A stretch of 64,000 bases of DNA from NCBI GenBank assembly GCA_902599045.1, contig CACKEA010000002.1, forward strand, positions 186,001 to 250,000, read 5' to 3'. Source of the DNA: an uncultured Alphaproteobacteria bacterium (GTDB lineage: Bacteria; Pseudomonadota; Alphaproteobacteria; HIMB59). The position numbers and the translations under genes were made by a program. The notes under the pieces were generated by a model. The model did no database searches and had not been told where the DNA came from. It saw only the letters and a list, made by a program, of their open reading frames with translations. This document shows positions 58,993 to 64,000 of the stretch, one piece after another. The number at the start of each line of letters is the position of its first letter. Position 1 is the stretch's first letter.

Positions 58993-60332
58993 TTAAATTT
59001 AGAAATATTTTTTTCTAGCCAATTTGTATTATAAATACCATTAATAAAATCATTTTGATTTAAAATCCATTTGTGTAATTCAATATTTGTATCTATTCCC
59101 TCTATGATTATCTCATCTAATGCTCTTTTCATTATTGATATAGACTCATTTCTATCTTTCCCTTTAGATACTATTTTTAAAATAAGACTATCATAATGAG
59201 GATTAACTTTATAATTTGTATATAAGGCTGTATCTATTCGAACTCCTCTTCCTCCTGGAACATTTATAAATTTTACTGTTCCTGGACTAGGTGAAAAATC
59301 TTTAGCGTTTTCTGCATTTATTCTACATTCAATAGTGTGATTTTTTTTTATTACATTACTTAGATCAATTTTATACCCAGCAGCAACCATTATTTGATAT
59401 TTTACTAAGTCAATATCAAATGCCTCTTCTGTTACAGGGTGTTCAACCTGTAATCTTGTATTCATTTCAATAAAAAATATTTCATTATCTTGATATAAAA
59501 ATTCTAAGGTTCCTAAGCCTTCATATTTGTTTTTAAGCAATAGATCTTTAATACTCTTCTCTATTACTTTTAAATTATTTATATCTACGAATTCAGATGG
59601 TATTTCTTCAATAATTTTTTGATTTTTACGTTGAATCGAACAATCCCTTTGCCCAATTATTTCTGCATAGTTATTCTTTGGATCTGATATTACTTGAAAT
59701 TCTATATGTTTTGCATTTGTCAAAAACTTTTCAGCATACATAGTGTCATCACCAAAATAATTTTTAGCTTCTGCTTTCAATTGAGAAAAGAATTTATCTA
59801 TTTCGCTACTATTTTTAAATACTCTCATCCCTTTACCACCGCCCCCATAGGCTGCTTTGATAACAACAGGCATACCAATTTCTTTTGATATTTTTTGAGC
59901 ATCAATTATATTGTCTATATTTTTAGAATTTTTATTTCCTAAAATAGGTAATTTAAATTCGCTTGCTAGTCTTAAAGCATTGCTTTTATTACCTAACTCT
60001 AAGATAGATTTTGAAGTAGGCCCTATAAACTTTACTTTGTGTGAACTTAATATTTTTGCAAATTTATCGTTTTCACTCAAAAATCCATATCCAGGATGAA
60101 CAGCATCAGCTCCTGTTATATCAATTGCGCTTATAATACTTGGAATATTTAGATAACTTTCATTAGGTAGGGCACTACCAACGCAGATACTTTCGTCAGC
60201 TAGTTTCACATGCATTGCTTCTGTATCTACATTAGAGTGTATGGCAACTGTTTTGATGTTAAGTTCTTTACATGCTCGTATAATACGAACTGCGATTTCC
60301 CCTCTATTTGCGACTAATATTTTTTTAAACAA
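58989..60332 (-). CDS. accC: Biotin carboxylase subunit of acetyl-CoA carboxylase
   Basis: 447 aa. Carboxylates biotin on AccB using ATP and bicarbonate. KILVANRGEIAVRIIRACKE, HPGYGFLSEN, the ATP loop KAAYGGGGKGMRVF and FIEMNTRLQVEHPVTEE are all conserved. Directly follows accB with no gap, on the minus strand. Confidence 0.97.
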   Translation of the reverse strand: MFKKILVANRGEIAVRIIRACKELNIKTVAIHSNVDTEAMHVKLADESICVGSALPNESYLNIPSIISAIDITGADAVHPGYGFLSENDKFAKILSSHKVKFIGPTSKSILELGNKSNALRLASEFKLPILGNKNSKNIDNIIDAQKISKEIGMPVVIKAAYGGGGKGMRVFKNSSEIDKFFSQLKAEAKNYFGDDTMYAEKFLTNAKHIEFQVISDPKNNYAEIIGQRDCSIQRKNQKIIEEIPSEFVDINNLKVIEKSIKDLLLKNKYEGLGTLEFLYQDNEIFFIEMNTRLQVEHPVTEEAFDIDLVKYQIMVAAGYKIDLSNVIKKNHTIECRINAENAKDFSPSPGTVKFINVPGGRGVRIDTALYTNYKVNPHYDSLILKIVSKGKDRNESISIMKRALDEIIIEGIDTNIELHKWILNQNDFINGIYNTNWLEKNISKFN

Positions 60333-60767
60333 TTACGATATTTCAAATAGAGGTTGGCCAAATTCAACTGCTTCACCATTTTTAACCATTACTGTTTTAA
60401 TTGTGCAATCTCTATCAGATTTAATTTCATTGAAGGTTTTCATTGCCTCAATTAAACAAATTGTATCACCTTTTTTAATCTTCTGACCCTTTTTTGCAAA
60501 GGGTGGAGAACTAGGTTTTGGAGTTAAGTATATAATCCCTACCATAGGACTATCAATACTTATAAAATTTTCAATTGTTTCATTCTTTAAATTAAGATTA
60601 TTTGTAGGTGAAATATTTTGAGTGTTTTGATTAGAGCCAAGTGTCATTGATTTATTAGAAATTTCAATAGTGTTTGTTTTATTTGATAATTTGATAGAAC
60701 CTAAATCATTGTCCTTAATTTTTTTTATCAAAGCATCAATTGTCTGATTAATTTGTTTATCTAACAT
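60333..60767 (-). CDS. accB: Biotin carboxyl carrier protein of acetyl-CoA carboxylase
   Basis: 144 aa. The C-terminal biotinyl domain carries EAMKTFNEI with the biotinylated Lys, plus the PMVGIIYLTPKPSSPPFAKK thumb region of AccB; a flexible Ser/Asn-rich linker comes before it. A 50-base gap separates it from the upstream dCTP deaminase gene, possibly with its own promoter. Confidence 0.96.
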   Translation of the reverse strand: MLDKQINQTIDALIKKIKDNDLGSIKLSNKTNTIEISNKSMTLGSNQNTQNISPTNNLNLKNETIENFISIDSPMVGIIYLTPKPSSPPFAKKGQKIKKGDTICLIEAMKTFNEIKSDRDCTIKTVMVKNGEAVEFGQPLFEIS

Positions 60768-60774
60768 TCTGTCT

Positions 60775-60780
60775 AATATA
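60775..60780 (-). promoter_or_regulatory. Possible -10 box of accB
   Basis: On the minus strand TATATT lies seven bases before the accB ATG, within the 50-base gap, and no Shine-Dalgarno is adjacent. There is no clear -35. Such matches are common in AT-rich DNA, so this is weak on its own. Confidence 0.25.
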
Positions 60781-60817
60781 CCTGATAGATATCAAAATAA
60801 AACTCCTATATAACTTA

Positions 60818-61810
60818 CTACTTGAATTGTTTTGCTAACTTTAAGTTTTGATTAGAGTAACTAGATTTAATTGAAAGCCCATAGGTTTCTTTTTTGATTT
60901 CATCAATTTCATAATAATTTAGCTGACCTACTAGTTGACCATCTCTTATTATAAATGGTGTATCATAAGCACGCAGTTCAAGAACAGCAGGGGTGCCTGA
61001 TTTGCTATTACCAAATCCAGGATCAAAAAAACCAGCATAATGTACCCTGAAATTACCAAAGCTATCTTTAAAAGGCTCAAGTTCAGCAGCTTGATTATTT
61101 TTGACAATAATTGACTCCATAGATCTAAGTATATAAAACTCATCTCTTTCGATTATAAAATAACTGTCTTCAGGTATAATTTTTTCCCAATATTTACTTA
61201 CTTTATAAAAATTAATTTTATTTAAATCAATTGCCGATGTAATTTTTTTAGCCTTATATGCAGTAACTTGATTTTTTTTAATGGATACAGAAATATTTAT
61301 TTGTTTAAATTTACTTTCTATATTCGTACCTTGAAAAAATCTTATCTGATTTAAAGAAGTGTTTTTATTTATAATAATACTAAAAGATTGTGGAATAATT
61401 TCTAAGTATAATTTTCCTGTATATTTATAATCTATAAAATCGTATTCTCTTCCATTTTCTGTTATTACACGTGTAAATATGTCTAATCGTCCAGTTGTAC
61501 TTTTAGGATTTGATTTTCCCATTATATTATTTGGTAAGTTTAATTTTTCATTTAATTCACACAAATAAATACAATTTTTTTCTAAAAGTGTATTTTGATT
61601 TAAATCAATCTTTGATAGAGATAATTCTTTTATAACTTTTGATATTTTTATGTTGTTTGGAATAAAAGATGCTTTTATTCTATGACATTTGTCAGATAGT
61701 GTTAAATCTAATGAGGCTGGCTGTATTTGATTTTTAGTTAATGATTTATCAGAATAAATATGTTTTTTCTCAATAAGAGTTAATATTTGTTCTCTATTTA
61801 AATAGGGCAT
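60818..61810 (-). CDS. dcd: 2'-deoxycytidine 5'-triphosphate deaminase, two-domain type
   Basis: 330 aa, about twice the length of E. coli Dcd, matching the alphaproteobacterial two-domain form. The first half has QIQPASLDLTLSDKCHRI and MGKSNPKSTTGRLDIFTRVI; the second half has AELEPFKDSFGNFRVHYAGF and FDPGFGNSKSGTPAVLELRA, the Dcd/dUTPase active-site region. It supplies dUTP for dTMP synthesis. It overlaps the protease gene by 17 bases. Confidence 0.88.
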   Translation of the reverse strand: MPYLNREQILTLIEKKHIYSDKSLTKNQIQPASLDLTLSDKCHRIKASFIPNNIKISKVIKELSLSKIDLNQNTLLEKNCIYLCELNEKLNLPNNIMGKSNPKSTTGRLDIFTRVITENGREYDFIDYKYTGKLYLEIIPQSFSIIINKNTSLNQIRFFQGTNIESKFKQINISVSIKKNQVTAYKAKKITSAIDLNKINFYKVSKYWEKIIPEDSYFIIERDEFYILRSMESIIVKNNQAAELEPFKDSFGNFRVHYAGFFDPGFGNSKSGTPAVLELRAYDTPFIIRDGQLVGQLNYYEIDEIKKETYGLSIKSSYSNQNLKLAKQFK

Positions 61811-62942
61811 ATGATTTATCTAATGTAGGAATGTCTTTGATATCATATTTTTTACAAAAAAAATCAGCTTTATTTTCTAAATTTACGGCTTTATAAAAAT
61901 TACAAAAATAAAAGTTAGCTAAATTTATAGACCCTATTTTGTTATAGTACTTACCATAAATAAAGTAGTAAAAATATTCATTAATCAAGTCTCTATCAAA
62001 TTTAAACTCTTCTATAATGTAATATTCATCATCTAAATTATTATCCAATAAATAGTTTATATATTCTATTTTTAGAAAAGAATTACCATTAATTGTTAAT
62101 AAATTTTGAAATTCATTATTCCAGTCATTTACAATAAAACCTTTTTTAAATGCCTCATATCTAATTAATTCTCGATTAATTTTATTTAATTTTTCTTCTT
62201 CATTAAATATACCTTTTTCTAAATTTTTAAAAAAAATATTAAAATTTTTATATTTTGAATTTTTGGAATACTTAGATTTAATCCATTCGAATTTTTCAGA
62301 ATTTTTAGACTTTTTATATTTGAATTTTTTCAAATTATTTATCCTATCTTCACTTCTTGGGTGTGTTCTAAAGTAATTATTATTAGGATCATCAACTTTC
62401 CTTAAAAAAGATTTTAATTCTGAAGTATTTATTTTATTTTTTTTTATTTGATTTATCATAAAATTATCTGCTTCAATTTCAAAATTGATTGAATGTTTAG
62501 AAATTTCATTAATAAGATTACTATTGAGAGAAATAGAACTACCGACCCCTATGTTTGCATTCCCTGTAAGTACAGCTAGACCAACAGAAAATAGATCAAA
62601 AAAATTAGCTTTATTTTTAGATTGTTGAATTTTAATTTTTTTACTTTGGAAATGGTTCTTAATAATATGCCCATATTCATGTAAATATATAGCTTTAAGT
62701 GTATCTTCATCGTTAATTACCTCTAATAGTCCAGTTGTAAAATAAATATTATCTTCAATAACAAAAGCATTAGACGTTTTATTTTTAATTAAAAAAACAT
62801 CTATTTTTTCTAATTTTAATTGATTACTTATATCTGAAAAATAATTCTCAAATATAGGATCTCTTATCAGCTCATAACTATATATATTATTAAAAATAAA
62901 TAAGAAATATGTAAGGCAAATAAATTTATACTTGTTTATCAA
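61794..62942 (-). CDS. M48-family zinc metalloprotease
   Basis: 382 aa, with an N-terminal signal peptide or anchor (FICLTYFLFIFNNIYS). The zinc motif YLHEYGHIIKNHF (HExxH) is near residue 90 and a downstream EIEADNF supplies the third ligand Glu; RTHPRSEDRINNL is the usual M48 end. The layout resembles periplasmic BepA-like proteases that tend outer-membrane proteins. The C-terminal 170 residues are Asn/Lys-rich and could hold helical repeats. ATGA overlap with the RNase gene. Confidence 0.85.
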   Translation of the reverse strand: MINKYKFICLTYFLFIFNNIYSYELIRDPIFENYFSDISNQLKLEKIDVFLIKNKTSNAFVIEDNIYFTTGLLEVINDEDTLKAIYLHEYGHIIKNHFQSKKIKIQQSKNKANFFDLFSVGLAVLTGNANIGVGSSISLNSNLINEISKHSINFEIEADNFMINQIKKNKINTSELKSFLRKVDDPNNNYFRTHPRSEDRINNLKKFKYKKSKNSEKFEWIKSKYSKNSKYKNFNIFFKNLEKGIFNEEEKLNKINRELIRYEAFKKGFIVNDWNNEFQNLLTINGNSFLKIEYINYLLDNNLDDEYYIIEEFKFDRDLINEYFYYFIYGKYYNKIGSINLANFYFCNFYKAVNLENKADFFCKKYDIKDIPTLDKSYALFK

Positions 62943-64000
62943 CTATTTTTTTTTATTTTTCGTCTATAAGATTTTTCAGTATTTAAATCTTCAATCTTAT
63001 TTTGTTGTATAATTTCTTTAGTGTTATTTTTAACTTTATTAATTAAATCTTGATTAAATTCATAAATATCCTTAGGTAAAGATGCATTAATAAATTTAAT
63101 TTCAAATGAAGGTTTTATAATATTAATTTTTTTATTAATTTCGTTGTTATTTTCACTAAAAAATTTTTCATCTATTTGAATTTCAACTACATCTTTATTT
63201 CCAATTGCATTAATACTCTTAATATTTGATATAATATTATGCATTATTATTGAGTTTGTTTTTTTAAAACCCCCACCACCACAGCAATTACATTTATTAT
63301 AGAATGTTTCATATATACTTTGCCCAATTCTTTGTCTTGATATTTCCATTAATCCAAATTGAGAAATCTTTGTTAATTGAACTCTAGATCTATCTTTATA
63401 AAATAATTCTTTTATCTTTCTTTCTACTTTTAAATTATTTGCATTTATATTCATATCAATAAAGTCAATCACAATTAATCCTGCAATGTTTCTTAATTGA
63501 ATCTGTTTAAATATCTCATCACTTGCTTCTAAATTTGTATTTAAAGCTGTAATTTCAATATTTTTTTCTGAAGTAGCTCGACCAGAATTTATATCAATAC
63601 TTGTGAGAGCTTCAGTTGGATTTATTACTAAATACCCTCCAGATTTTAAGTAGATATTTTCTTCTGTGAGGCTATTTATTGGATTTTTAATACCATAACT
63701 TTCGAAAAGTGGGAGCTTGTCTTTATAATGTGTTATTTTTTTTTTCGATTTTACACTAAAATCTTCTTCTAGTTTTTTGTATAGTTTCATTGTTTTTAAG
63801 TCTGAAAAAACAATTTCTTCTATCGTTCTTTGGTTAAAATCTCGTGCAACCTTAATAATAGGCGTATCCAGTTCAGCAATTAACACAGGTGCCTTTGATT
63901 TTAATGTATCCTCTCTTATCTTTGTCCATAATTTTCTTAAATAGCTAAAGTCGGCAATTATATCTACGTCTTCTGCAGATATTGCATTAGTTCTAATTAT
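62939..64000 (-). CDS. Ribonuclease E/G, 3' part (gene runs off the window)
   Basis: The reading frame is open to the window edge, adding 38 codons (beginning IIRTNAISAED) before the first listed start; it is therefore partial at its 5' end. GLIVIDFIDMNINAN holds the catalytic Asp region, FGLMEISRQRIGQS follows, and CNCCGGGGF is the Zn-link. Only about 105 residues lie beyond the Zn-link, so the long degradosome scaffold of E. coli RNase E is missing. Heads a run of M48 protease, dcd, accB, accC. Confidence 0.92.
   Translation of the reverse strand: MIRTNAISAEDVDIIADFSYLRKLWTKIREDTLKSKAPVLIAELDTPIIKVARDFNQRTIEEIVFSDLKTMKLYKKLEEDFSVKSKKKITHYKDKLPLFESYGIKNPINSLTEENIYLKSGGYLVINPTEALTSIDINSGRATSEKNIEITALNTNLEASDEIFKQIQLRNIAGLIVIDFIDMNINANNLKVERKIKELFYKDRSRVQLTKISQFGLMEISRQRIGQSIYETFYNKCNCCGGGGFKKTNSIIMHNIISNIKSINAIGNKDVVEIQIDEKFFSENNNEINKKINIIKPSFEIKFINASLPKDIYEFNQDLINKVKNNTKEIIQQNKIEDLNTEKSYRRKIKKNS

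Noticed and set aside
1..64000. CRISPR arrays, insertion sequences, prophage or integrative elements
   Set aside because: No spaced direct repeats, transposase, integrase or tRNA-bordered foreign block was seen; gene order and composition are consistent with core chromosome throughout.

Overview
The window is a gene-dense, very AT-rich stretch of a streamlined alphaproteobacterial chromosome. Alphaproteobacterial markers include an NDUFA12-family complex I protein beside MlaD and a DUF2155 protein, a two-domain dCTP deaminase, a TIGR02186-type membrane protein next to a TauE/SafE exporter, and the tuf-tRNA-Trp-secE-nusG order. Strong A/T codon bias, overlapping genes and near-absent intergenic DNA suggest a free-living marine lineage of the SAR11 or HIMB59/AEGEAN-169 type. 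That placement is inference; a 16S rRNA gene or marker tree would be needed to fix it. I see no insertion sequence, prophage, CRISPR array or rRNA gene, and no gene-free stretch above 300 bases.

Layout. 1-3.4 kb: the middle of the division/cell-wall cluster (mraY, murD, ftsW), which stops after ftsW. 3.4-7.1 kb: a glutamine amidotransferase, a histone-deacetylase-family amidohydrolase, xseB and dxs. 7.1-12.9 kb: mostly minus-strand metabolic genes (aroC, fabI, a nucleotidyltransferase, pyrE, a tiny DUF2256 zinc-ribbon gene, a universal stress protein, a TIGR02186 protein and a TauE/SafE exporter), with pdxH on plus. 12.9-22.1 kb: a molybdenum-cofactor and formate dehydrogenase module (RibD-C-like reductase, mobA, fdhD, mobB, moeA, a TusA-like protein, a LysR regulator, the fused NAD-reducing subunit and the catalytic subunit). 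22.1-23.9 kb: a coiled-coil membrane protein, tRNA-Thr, rlmB, tRNA-Tyr and tRNA-Gly. 23.9-51.8 kb: one long translation/transcription block (tuf, tRNA-Trp, secE, nusG, rplKAJL, rpoBC, rpsL, rpsG, fusA, the S10 and spc clusters, secY, adk, rpsM, rpsK, rpoA, rplQ). 51.8-64 kb: fluC, an RluC-type synthase, lipB, tRNA-Leu, mgtE, a phosphohexomutase, a D,D-carboxypeptidase, NDUFA12, two tandem mlaD genes, DUF2155, accC/accB, dCTP deaminase, an M48 protease and the 3' part of an RNase E/G gene that runs off the window.

How the genes work together. The formate module would make and load a bis-MGD cofactor (MobA, MobB, MoeA, FdhD, possibly a TusA-like sulfur carrier) into an FDH that passes electrons from formate to NAD+, probably under the adjacent LysR regulator. 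A clear inverted/direct-repeat element lies upstream of the FDH genes. The ribosomal block is knit together by 1-base stop/start overlaps and has three promoter-like sites sharing the -35 hexamer TTGACT. Several predicted transcription starts sit within a few bases of the start codon, which suggests leaderless mRNAs.

Most of the window is conserved housekeeping. The points most worth a second look are a missing zinc-ligand cysteine in RpoC next to a new cysteine cluster, the unlisted DUF2256 gene with a CTG start, the FDH operator, the leaderless/tRNA-processed mRNAs, the tandem MlaD pair, and the broken dcw cluster. I did not find a clearly new multi-gene system.
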